DNA of 64,000 bases. Source: Cladopsammia gracilis. Taxonomy: Eukaryota > Cnidaria > Anthozoa > Scleractinia > Dendrophylliidae. A program made the translations under genes and the position numbers. Within the stretch, counting starts at the first letter, position 1; every line of letters starts with the position of its first letter. Location: the NCBI GenBank assembly GCA_022457155.1, contig JAJGOT010000123.1, forward strand, positions 1,134,501 to 1,198,500, written 5' to 3'. The notes under the pieces were generated by a model that was not told where the DNA came from, made no database searches, and worked only from the letters and a program-made list of their open reading frames with translations. This document shows, piece after piece, positions 40,781 through 52,355 of the stretch.

Positions 40781-42268
40781 GACAACACTTAGAGCTATTT
40801 GCAATTGAAACATTGTTGCATTGTAAAACATTTTTGTTTTCTGATTACCACCACGACTGTTTAAGAAGCTATTATTTCCACAAATGGATAAATTAAAGGG
40901 GTTGGTTTCTAAAGGAACTTTACTTCGCCGGTAGGAAAGTAAACGCAATAATAAATGCTTTTTATGGGATTTTTGGGCGGGGGTGTGCCGCTGGGACTCT
41001 GAGAGGCCTTAACCTATACTAGACCATTTTAGCTACATTTTGCAACCCTATTCTAGACTAAACACCGAAAAACCCTACCCTATCCTAGACCTATTCCAGA
41101 CTCCGGAGGTAGATAGGTAAATAATTGAGTCTTATTTCAAAGCCCCACTTCCAATATTGTTCTTGTTAATAGTTTATTTGTTACATTTCAAAAGTACGAA
41201 AAGGAATCTGTAAGTGAGGAGTTTAAAAATTCTTATATGAAGAGTTAAACAATATTATGATCATAACTATTAGCTCACAGCTATTCTTTCTTCCCAAGAA
41301 CAATCAGCCATGCCAGTTATAACGGATCTCTAAAAAGTGCCAAGACACTTAAGTAGGCTTTTACCGCAAACCGACCCGCCCAGTATTTTCATTGGTTTAA
41401 TTTTCTCTGCCAAATGCTTTCCTCTTTGCCACCACGTTGGTTCGTTAAAACGGCCAAATCGTCTGAAGTCACACTAGCTAATCCTTAGGGAGCAGAACAC
41501 GGACATTGGAAAGGAGCTCAGCTAGCTGTGGAAAAGTGGCGCTTATTTCCAACGCAAAAAGGGAACTTGACAATTTCCATGCAGTTCTTAATATTGGAAT
41601 CGTTTTTTTTAAACGTCGTAAAACTATAAGCACAGGAAGAAAATTGTGTCGTCTTTTTAAAAGAGTCTTAAACATACTTTAACCTGAAAGTCAGTGTTGC
41701 GAATAAGCTAATTATTATACGAAGGACCAGCATTCCACCCACTCCCATCCAGGGGGTAGTGATATTCTAACAAAACAAAATCCTTTTCTCCCAAAAGTTA
41801 GATTAAGTATAATTTTCGAGATTGTTTAAGGGAGTTATTTGCTTCCCAAAATTTATAGCTGGATTTCTTGAGAACCAAAAATAGCATTTTTTATCCTCTT
41901 GAAAACGTTAGGGCTGGTTTATATTGGAGTCTGAAAATGTCAGTTTCAATTTCCGGTTTGAGAACCTCAACTTGTCATCTTATTGTAATCCAAAAGTCTG
42001 AGGACGATTTGAGTATCACGAACAGCTATTTGGCAAAACAATTTGTTGGCCCGGCCCCTGATATTGAGACTAATGTTGATATACTGGGAAGCTGTTAGCC
42101 TCAAGAGTATGTGTGTAGAAAGTTAAATTCAAAATATCCACTTTTGTATTGGTCAACTTTCTTCACAAGCTGCTAAGAACACGAACAGCTGGTCACAGCT
42201 GCGATGGAAAAACACATGACCAGGAGTCGATTCATCGGCTGCTGATACGACGAAAAAGTGGGAATAGA
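40781..42268. other. Non-coding, nothing recognised
   Basis: CCCTA-containing words around 41030-41100 are noted. No gene or clear element. Confidence 0.45.
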
Positions 42269-42651
42269 AAATGTAGGGGTGGCGAATGGTACCTTCAAAA
42301 TCGTGGGTCTCGGAAAATTTTGGTCCGGTCTCGAAATCTCGGCAGTTTTTGTTTGAAGTCTCGAAGTCTCGTTTGGCTGGTGTTTTTACTGTCTCGGAGT
42401 CTCGGATTTTTTTCCTCAAGGTCTCGGAGTCTCGGATACTTTTTGTAAGCATTCTTGATTCTTCATCCTTGTTCGTTTGTTTGATAGGTTATTCGGATAT
42501 TTTTGGCACTGAGTCTCGGGCTCGGTTTTTTCCCGCATTGGGTCTCGGGCTCGGATTTTATAACGTAGCTGAGGTCGCGGTCTCGGATTTTGAAACAAGG
42601 GTCTCGGCGTCTCGGCGAGTCTCGGAATTACCATTCGCCACCCCTAAATGT
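42269..42651. mobile_element. 371 bp MITE composed of GTCTCGG repeats
   Basis: AAATGT at 42269-42274 and 42646-42651 flank AGGGGTGGCGAATGGTA and its complement TACCATTCGCCACCCCT. The interior repeats GTCTCGG or GTCTCGA about twenty times on the plus strand in irregular spacing. Long frames in this stretch are artefacts of that composition. Confidence 0.8.
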
Positions 42652-43261
42652 CATTGACAAGAAGAAAAAAATTCTCTTGTACACAATAATTGTTTGCCAG
42701 TTATGTTTTGTTTATTTATTTTACTTTAGTTGATTATTTTTCACTTTAATAGCCACACTGAACCACGAAAATATCATATGGGGCAATAGTTTTCAATATC
42801 AGGCTTTTGTAGTCTTCAAACCACGCCTACACCCCAGTGGACATAACTCAAGAAGGGCGTTAGATAATTACTGTTAAAAAATGTCGAATATTTCCGAATT
42901 GATATCTAAATAGAAACTAGTATGGTTAGTCTAAAAAGGAAGCGATAAAGTAACTTCTTTAAAAGTGGTCTTAAATCCCTGACCACAATTTCCGAAGGTA
43001 AAATGATCGTTTCATATATCGATAACCAAGGTATCCAAGTCCGCCCGGCACTCGCTTCGAGTAAACTCGTGCAAGTGGAATGGACAAGCATGAAGAAAAT
43101 TAGAGTTCGGGAATTTTTTTTTCTCGTTTGCAGACAAAACCCCAAACGGTTTCCAAACCCTTAAGGAATACTCCCGCTAAATATCGAAATTGTGTTTACG
43201 TAATTTCCATGTTATATCGCTAAATACCGTATGTATAACTAAAATAAATTCTATAGAGCAA
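42652..43261. other. Non-coding, nothing recognised
   Basis: No supported gene or repeat. Confidence 0.45.
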
Positions 43262-43380
43262 AACCTGCACAGAAGCAGTAGTTTGGTTAAAATTACTGGA
43301 TAACAAGGATTGAGGTGGATTACAGTTCATCAATTTTAATTTCGTGACAGGCGGTCAAGAAATCAAAGTTTCCATTCTGT
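43262..43380 (+). repeat. Dispersed repeat copy
   Basis: CAGAAGCAGTAGTTTGG, ACAAGGATTGAGGTGGATTACAG and CGTGACAGGCGGTCAAGAAATC are shared with 58911-59010, and in part with 12.86 and 39.9 kb (inverted). Confidence 0.65.
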
Positions 43381-45666
43381 TGGAATTTTGAGTGTTTTAA
43401 GTCAATATTTTGTTTTTTTAGTTCATATTTCTTTGCGTTCTTCACTTTTGGCATTTTTTCTTTCCCATTTTAAGACTATTAAGCAAGCTTAAAGCAATCT
43501 CCTGGCGACAGTCATGAAAACAAGATATTTCAAATATACCGTAACGGTCGCGTTTTTCCGCGTTCCTTAGCAGACCTTGGAAGACTGAACTGGGCCAATA
43601 TAAAATTAATCATTAGAATTATATTTGTCTGCAAGCTTACTCCTCAATTTCAAAATGTCCGAGTGCGCTTCTCTCTCGAAAGTAGTTTCAATATCCAAGA
43701 ATGCCTGCAAGCTTAAAAGGGCGACATTTTCAAGTCTGCACTCTCAACGTGATATATTTTTTTAAATTCCGTTTCGGCAAAGTGCTGTGAAACCCGGACG
43801 TATAGCCACTCACGAACAACATTGTCTGCCAAAAAGCTAAGTTGTTTTTAAAGTTTTTGAATTTCTCGTGATCTCTGCCAGTGTTAGCTAGTGTGAGAGC
43901 GATTAATTTTCATCGCGCGCAGAAGGAACACAGTTTAAGTTTTGTCGCAAGTGCTATTGAAATATGGCTGAATATCACTGAAGTATCTGGGTTTTTCCGA
44001 GCTTTATGGCTTTCGCGAAGCCGAAGCCGGCACTCTATATTTGAACGTCCTTGAAGCTAAAGTGTTATTTAGTATCTAAAAATATAAATACACTTAAGAG
44101 ACGTAATAGTTTTAAAAATGTCTCATTCGCCCGTGAAAGGAAAATATCATAAGCAACGCATTTTGCGGTCAGTTTGGTAGTGCACAAAATGTCAAAATCT
44201 ATTATTATAGCGGCTCATGTTTTTGGATGACCCTTGAAATCAAAGTAAAATTTATAACCACTAAGTGAAGTTTTTTTAAGGGATAATCATTCTACTGTTC
44301 TCATCTAAACAAACAACTCGCTACAGCAGTGCAAGGAAAGAACCAAATACAAGCTCTCAAACTCTGCGTGAAAAAAGATAAAGGCAAGACTTAATCACAA
44401 GTAAGCTACAGACCTACGTTCCGCAAGCGAACACGAAAAGAGATAATCCAAATTTAACGAATTTTCTTATTCTTTACTCGCATAGTTTAACATTTTACAC
44501 TATGTTATTTTATAGGCGCGTTTGTTCACTATTTAACAATTTTACAATGGTCGTGCGAATTCTCGCGCGCTTACAATAAGCGGAGTGCAGACGGATAGAA
44601 ACACTGAAAGGCGACGCCTTCAGCGACGGTTTTTCCAAACTTTTCAGCGCTGCGTTCTCGATGTGGCGAGAATTCTTCCACATATCTAGAATTTTTCAAT
44701 GCGAAAATCGTTTAAAATAGAAGGGATGAAACTAAAGAAGCTAAAATGCAACCTTAGAGTAGAAAGATAAAGTTGTTTTGGTCGAGGATTTAGACCTGAA
44801 ATTGAGCGTTAAGCGCTGATGGTGTCAGCCTTCGGTGATTTTATCCGTCCGTTTCGTGTTAGTGACAATAGCTCTAAGCCAATCTGCGCGCGAGAATTGG
44901 CATAGTCATTGTAGAAACTGTTTTGATTTATATATGACTATTTGCTAATTTTATAAGCAGATTAACGACATTTACTGCAGCTACATGCTTAATCTATCGG
45001 TGGCTTTTACGTAGGTGATCATTTTCATTCGATTTTAGCAGCGAGTTTTAGGGCAATTTTATGTGCGAGTTCAAATTGTCTGTTCAAACTACCGGCGATT
45101 TCCAATGAGATTTTTTCAATGTGATTTAATACGCGATTTGTTGCAGCCGGCATGCGTGTTAGCAAAAAACAGAGGCAGATCCGATTTTGACAACGCATGC
45201 GCTGATCTCATGCAATCGTCGCCAGGATGTCTGAGATCGTCTCTTAAGTTGTCCGTATAAACGCCGCCTTAAAAATACCAATATGTTTTTGCCGTTTGTG
45301 AGGCGTTGCAATAGATTGTGTTGTTGAAATTTTAACCAAGTGTACGCGAGTAAAACCAACAAATTTTATGCGATAGAAAAGTGCGCATGCGAAAGTGGAA
45401 ATCCACAGATGCGCGGAAGACAGCGCAGGGGCTCTTATTTTTTCTTTTCCTCGGGTTGACGCCCTCGATCCACGCGCCTCGCCGCTCGCGCGCGTTTTCT
45501 CGCTCGACTAACTAAAAGAAGAAGAAGAAACGGCTCGCAGTCTAACGAATTATTGACTTTGCGTCTGATTTGGCTTACTCACATTTTACCGCGCCTGGCA
45601 CTTCTTCGTTCGAAAAAAAAAACAAAATTAGGATTAAACCTTTTACCATTTCATCTCTTCTCCTAC
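43381..45666. other. Region upstream of the DAN-like gene
   Basis: No other gene is recognised. CpG-containing, G+C-richer stretches at about 44510-44660 and 45370-45510 (GCGCCTCGCCGCTCGCGCGC) are candidates for the promoter and a non-coding first exon of the gene at 45680, since that gene's coding exon begins after a splice acceptor. Confidence 0.4.
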
Positions 45667-45668
45667 AG
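45654..45668 (+). promoter_or_regulatory. Splice acceptor before the DAN-like coding exon
   Basis: A pyrimidine-rich tract ending in CTACAG directly before the 12-base leader and the ATG. Confidence 0.75.
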
Positions 45669-45679
45669 ATAAGCCAGCC

Positions 45680-46102
45680 ATGGACGCAAAGAGGCCCGCT
45701 CTTGCCATCGTGTTGTTTATTGTGTCGTTGAAGATCAGCAGCACTTATGGAAAAGGCGCTCGCCAAGCCGCCCTTCCCCTCTCCCCCGAGATGAAAAGTT
45801 GGTGCAAGCCAATCGAAATACATCAGTCGATTCACGAAAAGGGCTGCGAGGCTGAAGTTATCCAGAATAAGGCATGCGTTGGCCAGTGTTTCTCTTACTA
45901 CTCACCCGGTACCCACCCAAGGAAAGATTTGTCCGATAAAAGGATGAAGTACTGCGATATGTGTAGGCCGTCGCTGAAGAGTTGGACCAAAGTGAGCCTC
46001 AACTGTCCTGGAGCGAAATATCCTCAGGTCGATAAACTGGTGGAGATTATCTACGACTGTACGTGTCAGAAATGCACCAAGGATGCCAAACATGGCAGCT
46101 AA
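45680..46102 (+). CDS. NBL1: DAN-family cystine-knot BMP antagonist (NBL1-like)
   Basis: A complete 140-residue secreted protein in one exon. A signal peptide (residues about 1-24, ALAIVLFIVSL) precedes a DAN-type cystine-knot domain with ten cysteines: WC, GC, then the CVGQC ring motif, YC, MC, NCPG and the closing DCTC and KC. Segments such as GCEAEVIQNKACVGQCFSY and VDKLVEIIYDCTCQ agree with vertebrate NBL1/DAN better than with Gremlin or Cerberus. Family members bind and block BMP ligands outside the cell. The ATG is in good context (GCCAGCCATGG) and lies 12 bases after a strong splice acceptor (TCTCTTCTCCTACAG, ending 45668), so an upstream non-coding exon exists. An AATAAA signal follows near 46271. 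Confidence 0.88.
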   Translation: MDAKRPALAIVLFIVSLKISSTYGKGARQAALPLSPEMKSWCKPIEIHQSIHEKGCEAEVIQNKACVGQCFSYYSPGTHPRKDLSDKRMKYCDMCRPSLKSWTKVSLNCPGAKYPQVDKLVEIIYDCTCQKCTKDAKHGS

Positions 46103-47091
46103 ACCATGCGACGGAATAACTGATATTAATACAATCTCTTTTTGGTATAAGAACGTCTAATTCTTGGGCTCAGCTGAGCTTTTCTTTTTTGGCGATTTGA
46201 GTCTGAAAACGTTCTTAGCACGTTCTTAGGATAAATGGCACAGTATTTTCGGTAAACAAGGCAAGCTCTGAATAAAAAGAGAGTAATATAGGCGAAGCTG
46301 TCCGTCTACAAATTTGCAGCAATTATTAGATATGGAAAAATACTTGTATACGTTTTTTTTAGCATTTAAACATGGTAAATAGAGACGTTCTCAGCTAATC
46401 TCTATCTCGTCAACGTTCTTATATAAAAAAAGTTTTTTATATAAAAAAAGTGTAATGGAAGTTCTTGTCTTGGACACTGCTCTATTAGATGCCTTTTAAT
46501 TTCGTGGGGTTTAGAATTCGCGAGATTCGCATTTCGCCCCTGATTTCCTTGTAATGCGTCAACTGTCAATACGTTCACCAATCAGAAACTGGCACGCGCT
46601 TTTACGCATGGATGACTTCACGCGGGAATTTACTTTGTTTACCGCCCAGCGCGAGTTAGCCAATTAGAATTCGCGGCCGCCAGCGTCCGCAGAATTGAAC
46701 AAATGGGGGTCTTTATTGCAGGCGAGTTGTCAATTATCATATGATTATAGTGGGTACAAAATGTTCATTGCAAAGCTTCTGTTATATGAAAAGTGTTGTT
46801 GTATAATAAATGAATATAATCAGTCTATAAAGTTAAAATTATATGCTACATTTTGGTGGAGTAATATTCAAGTTATCATAAGTTTTTATGATCAAAATCA
46901 CAGTTACTAGTTTGGTTTATAGTAAACAAAAGGCCACAAAAAGGCCCTTTATTGTTTGACGTCAATTGCGGAAAGGCTAATAAGAAGCAACTTTTTTAAA
47001 GCTAATGAATTCGAAAAAGAAAAACTAGTGTCAATTTTGGAGACGAGCTGTCCCCTTTCAAATCTTAACACATATCATTAGTTATCTGTTT
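46103..47091. other. 3' UTR and non-coding DNA, with one dispersed repeat
   Basis: A polyadenylation signal (GAATAAAAAG) lies at about 46270. The segment 46380-46545 (CGTTCTTATATAAAA, TGTCTTGGACACT, TTTCGTGGGGTTTAGAATT) has a diverged relative at 49065-49175. No further gene. Confidence 0.5.
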
Positions 47092-47259
47092 AACAAATTT
47101 ACACCGGTTTTCCGTGGTGTGGACTCTTATTTACCACGATTTACGTCATCACATGGTCAAAATGTGCGCCTCGTGAGTCAGCAACAAATTTTGACTATGT
47201 GATGACGTAAATCGTGGTAAATAAGAGTCCACACCACGGAAAACCGGTGTAAATTTGTT
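47092..47259. mobile_element. Foldback element, ~70 bp near-perfect arms
   Basis: AACAAATTTACACCGGTTTT, GTGTGGACTCTTATTTACC and GATTTACGTCATCACAT at the left are mirrored exactly at 47190-47259, with a loop of about 30 bases. Confidence 0.85.
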
Positions 47260-47537
47260 TTTTACAACAATATTTAGAAAAAATACAAGGAAAAATCGAA
47301 GTCTTGTTACAAAACGTGACAGCAAAGAAAGAGCAAGCGTTGTCTATAACTTTCTCGCAATCTGATTGGTTGTTTTCAAGCGCGCGCGATGTTAGCGTCA
47401 GCACCGTTGTCTGGACTCTCATTTACCACTCACGTCGACCAATCAGATTGCGAGTTTAGCGGCAATTATGGTAAAAAATTGGTTTCAGAATAAACATCTG
47501 GAATTTTCTAGAATATTGAAGTATTCTTACATGTGAA
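47260..47537. other. Non-coding spacer
   Basis: CCAATCAGATTGCGAG-type words occur twice in opposite orientation (about 47358 and 47438). No gene. Confidence 0.4.
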
Positions 47538-48394
47538 TACAGTCGAAGCTCTCCTTGCGACCATTCTCGTAAGCGAACAGCATTAGTTACGACCACCGTT
47601 GTGAAATCCCGTTTGAATTGTCACTCAAACTCTGTAATTAAAAGCTCTCATAAGCGACCGCTCCCGTAGGAGACCGCGACCACTTTTGGAAATTACCAAC
47701 TGGTCTTTTCCTTTGTTTTTAAGCTCTCGTAAGCGACCACTCAATGATTTTGATCTTCCTTTGAAGACTCCAGAGGTCAATTCTGTCAAGGGAGCTCTCG
47801 GTCTTGTTAATAAGTTGGCGGAGTTTTCTGATTGGCAGGGCATCGAAGAACTGTGTAAAGCCGTTGCACGTGTTAAAGATGTCTTGGTGGATTCACAACT
47901 CCACTCATCGAAACAATCATGAATCAAGAACTTCTTTATTAAGTCTTAGAAGACTTAGATTAGAGACTCAAAATACTGTTGTCGGAACCGTTGCTGTTTT
48001 ACTTTTTTATATAGAGAACTAATATATGATGTCATAATTGCGCCTTAGTGCTGCAGCAGTGCGTTAGCACTTTTTGGCAGTTGTTGTGCTACGCATTGTA
48101 CATCTGAATAAGAAATTAGAAGTTTTTAATCTCTGTGGATGCGTGAACTATACCTTCGCAAACCCCTTCTACGACAGGCAATAACTAAATATTATCTACA
48201 ATACTATACTATACAACACTATTAATAACTCATTTACATATCCAAACCTTTATGCTAAAAGCTCTCGTAAGCGACCAGCCTCTATTGTTTTAGGGCGTGG
48301 TCGCTTACGAGAGCCTATTCTCGTGAGCGACCAGCTCCAGTTACGACCACTTTTTCGAATTCCCGAGGTGGTCGCTTACGAGAGCTTCGACTGT
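47538..48394. mobile_element. 853 bp Tc1/mariner-type MITE built from TCTCGTAAGCGACC repeats
   Basis: TA at 47538-47539 and 48393-48394 flank CAGTCGAAGCTCTC and its exact complement. Subterminal and internal copies of CTCTCGTAAGCGACC occur at least eight times on both strands (for example about 47644, 47725, 48260, 48300, 48370). TA duplication and CAGT termini fit Tc1/mariner. A 78-residue plus-strand frame inside (47686-47922) has no recognisable domain. Confidence 0.8.
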
Positions 48395-48510
48395 ATATGT
48401 TATGTTTTGTAGTTTTACCTCGCAAAAAAGGTACAACCCTTTGCTCACATCAGATAAATCGTAATCAAGTTTCCATGCCAATTACCTTTCTTTTGAGTGA
48501 AATTTGTAAT

Positions 48511-48731
48511 CCTCACAGTGTGCTCTCAACTTAAGCAGTTGAAAAAGCAACCCGAAAAAAATTCAAGCTTGAACGGGATTCGAACTTGCATGACTCACAG
48601 TTGACCATTTATCCATCTGGCTTGATAGCTCAGTGGATAGAGCATTGTATCGGTAGGGTTCGAATCCCGTTCAAGCTTGAATTTTTCTCAGGTTGCTTTT
48701 TCAACTGCTTAAGTTGAGAGCACACTGCGAG
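48511..48731. repeat. Inverted pair of tRNA-derived SINE-like sequences
   Basis: The left arm 48511-48590 (CCTCACAGTGTGCTCTCAAC...GGGATTCGAA) is the near-exact complement of 48655-48731. Each arm ends in a pol III B-box (GGTTCGAATCC or its complement). Confidence 0.8.
48620..48676 (+). pseudogene. Truncated tRNA-like sequence
   Basis: The 57 bases have an acceptor pair (GCTTGA/TCAAGC), a D-arm with A-box (AGCTCAGTGGATAGAGC) and a T-arm with B-box (GGGTTCGAATCCC), but about 16 bases of the anticodon arm and variable loop are missing. It is therefore a tRNA-derived remnant, not a working tRNA gene. Confidence 0.7.
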
Positions 48732-49343
48732 GATCACAAAATTCATTCATGTTTATCGGCAGTTCAAATATATGATTTTCACGTATTCATATTCATAATT
48801 CTTTTTCTTAACATATATTGTATTTGAACATTGCGTGTTATTCTTTTGTTTTTGTAATGATCTTATAGTAGATCACTTTGGGGAAAATGCTTTTAGTTCT
48901 ATTTACTTAAGGAAAACTGAAGAGGGGATTTGTCACTTAGTATCCAAAAATTGTCATTTTCTACTTCACTACTAAATATTTATTATTTCAAGCCAATTTC
49001 GTACACTAGTCCTGTCACATAAATCTCAAGCTGGGCACGTTCTTAAAATTATGACCAATCTCAGCTTAAACGTTCTCATAACAATGTCTCTCATATAAAA
49101 AATGTGTCACGAGAATTCTTGTATTGGACACTATCCTAATGCATTTCGCGGGGTTAAGAATTTTCGAGATTATATATATCTTTCAGGCTCCTTTACTATT
49201 TTTTCTTTCTGTGGGTTAATTTTCCGGGGTTTTATTTACGCGAACCTTTGAAGATGGGCGAAAATATAGAAATTAAAACTCGCTGGAAACTGACTTAACC
49301 CTTTCACTCTCATCAGAGTCACTTGTTGAGACATTTAGTGTAG
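48732..49343. other. Non-coding with a dispersed repeat copy
   Basis: 49065-49175 is the relative of 46380-46545. No gene. Confidence 0.45.
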
Positions 49344-49795
49344 TTCTAACTTTTGAGTCTGTTGATGAAATCCTATGGTGTGACCATTCAAATGAAACCT
49401 CTTCAGCAGTACTTTTGCATGGTACCATTTGTTCTAACTTTTGAGTCTGTTGATGAAATCCTGTGGTGTGACCATTCAAATGAAACCTCTTCGGCAGTAC
49501 TTTTGCATGGCACCATTTGTTCTAACTCGGCTTTTGAGTCTGTGGACGAAACCCTATGGTGTGATCATTCAAATGAAACCTCTTCGGCATGCAGTACTTT
49601 TGCATGGTACCACTTGTTCTAACTATTGAGTCTGTTAATGAAATCCTATGGTGTGACCATTCAAATGAAACCTCTTCAGCAGTACTTTTGCATGGTATCA
49701 TTTGTTCTAACTTTTCAGTCTGTTGATGAAATCCTATGGTGTGACCATTCAAATGAAACCTCTTCAGCAGTACTTTTGCATGGTACCATTTGGTT
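49344..49795 (+). repeat. Satellite array, five ~87-97 bp units
   Basis: Units start TTCTAACTTTTGAGTCTG and continue TTGATGAAATCCTATGGTGT, CATTCAAATGAAACC and AGTACTTTTGCATGGTACCA. Starts are about 49344, 49432, 49520, 49617 and 49704. Units are much closer to each other than those of the related array at 9534-10330. The long frames across this array are repeat artefacts. Confidence 0.92.
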
Positions 49796-51079
49796 TTCAA
49801 TATTTACCGGTAAAAGGTTAATGTTTGATATCAGAACACTTTGGAAATATCTGTAAGAGCCAGCGGTTCCGTCTGTAGCTTTCGCACCCATTCCCAATTT
49901 CCTCAATGATTCCCGCTTCTCCCTCGCGACGGAAAAAGCTGAAAATTTGAGACATCCCATAGCCTGTATAGTCTTAGGCATTTAGATAGTGTGAGCGCAG
50001 AAAAATAGCATGCGCAAATTGTTTCCACATTTGCAGTGCATCAGTCAATTCCAGCAGTACCTATGTACCCCCCCCCGGAACAACCTGCGAGTATTAGCAT
50101 TTTGTGAATAAAGAAACATTGGCAAATGCCTTCGCCTGGAAGTCCAACCCTTTACCCTTTCGCATACCAACTTTTAGAACTTTTATTTTGTTTGTCCCCT
50201 TTGAATTTGAATTTACTGTGATACCTCTTTCATACACATATAACAAAAATCAGTTTGCCCTTTGTAATCCCAGCTCAGATTAAATTTTTGCCCATTCAGT
50301 TCCCACCCTATTTTTGCGACCCTTTCAAAGACTAAAAATAAAATAGTGCATTGAGGCTGCTTGCTGTTTATAAATCGAAGATACCCTATTACGCATGCGT
50401 GATAGTATATAATCCCACAATGATTAGTTTAGAACAAGAAGCTGTACACAGCTTGAACTCGTGGCGCCTTTAACTCATTGCAGCATTGATTCCCAAGTGA
50501 TTTGAGTGCTTTTACAGAGAAACAAGCTTAAAATTATGTCTAATCAAAGGCTCCTAAGAGCCAACCCGAGAAGAAGAAATGCTAACGCGTAACGCAATAT
50601 TGCCGTAAGCTTTAATACGTTTTCACACTGACACAGTTCGATATATATTTTTTTAAATTAAACGTAAGGATTTTTGGCGAACGAAAAAAAAAGTACATCA
50701 CTTTCATAATGTCCAGTTCGAAAAAAGAAAAAAAAAAAGGAAAAAAAAAAAAGGGGGGCTTTATGGCGTTTCGAACTCGGGCCGTCCGCGACTAAGCCAC
50801 AAACTCAACCACTGCACTGTCCAAGAGCACATACTACCTACGACCCAAATTTTATAATTTTAAGCTAGATACGCATCAGAACGCGTGTTTTGGTCGCAAA
50901 ATCCTTTTAAATCGATTTTAATGTTGCACTAAAAACTCCAAATGCGAAACATCTGTAAGCTTATTGTTGTCTATATTCGTTTACATCAAATTAATTATTG
51001 TTATCGTTGGATTCACGTTGAATTCCTGTTACGAAACGTGTTCGTAACAAAGCATTTGCTCACTAAGTTTACAGCTGAT
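49796..51079. other. Non-coding with tRNA-like and dispersed repeats
   Basis: 50390-50440 (TTACGCATGCGTGATAG...AATCCCACAATGATTAG) is related to 52288-52340 and 53403-53465. A degenerate tRNA-like stretch on the minus strand (50755-50830: GCAGTGGTTGAG, CGAGTTCGAAACG) is followed by a T-run. No protein gene. Confidence 0.45.
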
Positions 51080-51083
51080 GGAA

Positions 51084-51124
51084 GGAGCGAGTGAGTGAGT
51101 GAGTGAGTGAGTGAGTGAGAGAGT
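51084..51124. repeat. (GAGT)n microsatellite
   Basis: About nine GAGT units followed by GAGA. Confidence 0.95.
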
Positions 51125-52037
51125 GAATTTTATTTAAACACCCTTGCCGATAACCTGTTCATCATGCTTTCACGTATACACGGGTTTAAAAGTAAGACTA
51201 CACTGCATTCACTAGATTCAGTAGCTGACACTTAAGCTCGACCCGGAGCTCGATCGCTTAGCAAATGGCAAGTTTAATATATAAAACACAGAACTTGCCA
51301 GAGGAAAAATCCCACAGGAATAAGCGGCGAACACAATATCAAACGGTCCTATCCATCCATGAACGCCTTGAATTGTCTTGAAAGTGTGCAGTTGTACGCA
51401 GTAGTTCTTTATCTTGCTTCTCGAGTACACAAACGGAGAGATTTTACGGTATGTATTTCATGGCCGAAAGCCATATAGTCGTCTATATAAACTTAAATAT
51501 GCGTGCATAAATTTGCATGCGCTAATGTGACACGAAAAAAAACAAGAAAAGTCAACGCCGGATTTACAACTCGTGTGCTTCGCCACGAGTAATAACTCAA
51601 AGTTGGGGAATCCGATACAGCCACACAAGTAAATCGTTTTGATTTGCAAATAAGCGTATTCAATTTTTGTAAGGGGATTTGAGCGAATGTCCCCGGCCCT
51701 GTATGTGAAAACAAAGCCACATTCAAGAAAACATGGAGATTTGTAAACCTCTTAGTTTATAGCATTCAAGCAAAATTGTTAAAATTTGAAGAACTCTAAA
51801 AAAATAAATAAGCAACGGCTCTCACGAGCCGACAAAAAAAAGCCACAAACGACAAAAGGAAGACTCGGACAAACAGGTTAATTGTTTTGTCTTTTATTAT
51901 ATAATATATTAGAAGTATTTTATAGCTATAAAGCGCTCGGGTTCGCCAACATTTCTATTTCGTGCCACTCTTTCGCGTCACTTTCAAAGAAGATGTCGGA
52001 TGTTGGAAATTTTTGTCCTTTTACATTTAGGAACGGA
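51125..52037. other. Non-coding; left copy of a diverged duplication
   Basis: 51655-52020 (TGTAAGGGGATTT, ACAAAGCCACATT, CGCGTCACTTTC, GATGTTGGAAATTT) is a diverged direct relative of 52765-52930. No gene is recognised. Confidence 0.5.
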
Positions 52038-52293
52038 CCATTATTTTTTTTTTGACGGGGGTGGGGGGGGGGGGGGGAGGGGGAGGATTTTCACATACAA
52101 AGATTTTTTTATATGCGGCACCTGCTGCAAACAATTTATTTTGTGTCTCCGTCCAACTGCCATACTTCCAGCAAACAATTTTTTTCTTTATCTTTTGCTT
52201 GCAAACAATTTATTTCAGTGTTCATAGCCTCTGCAAACAATTTATTTCAAAATTTTCCAACCCCCCCCCCGCCCCCCGTCAAAAAAATAATGG
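52038..52293. mobile_element. MITE with poly-G/poly-C termini
   Basis: ACCATTATTTTTTTTTTGAC plus a G run at the left is mirrored by a C run plus GTCAAAAAAATAATGGT at the right. The interior repeats GCAAACAATTTATTT four times (about 52128, 52170, 52201, 52233). Confidence 0.75.
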
Positions 52294-52355
52294 TATTACG
52301 CATGCGTAATAGAATATGATCCCAAATTGATTGTGTGTAAGTTTAGGATTCGGTG

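Noticed and set aside
42153..42657. Three overlapping long frames
   Set aside because: They follow from the stop-poor GTCTCGG repeat composition of a MITE.
49353..49981. Frames with repeated VDEILWCDHSNETS-type units
   Set aside because: They are translations of the satellite array; unit lengths vary, so the frame is not conserved.
50755..50830. Minus-strand tRNA gene
   Set aside because: A- and B-box-like words and a T-run exist, but the T-stem and acceptor do not pair.
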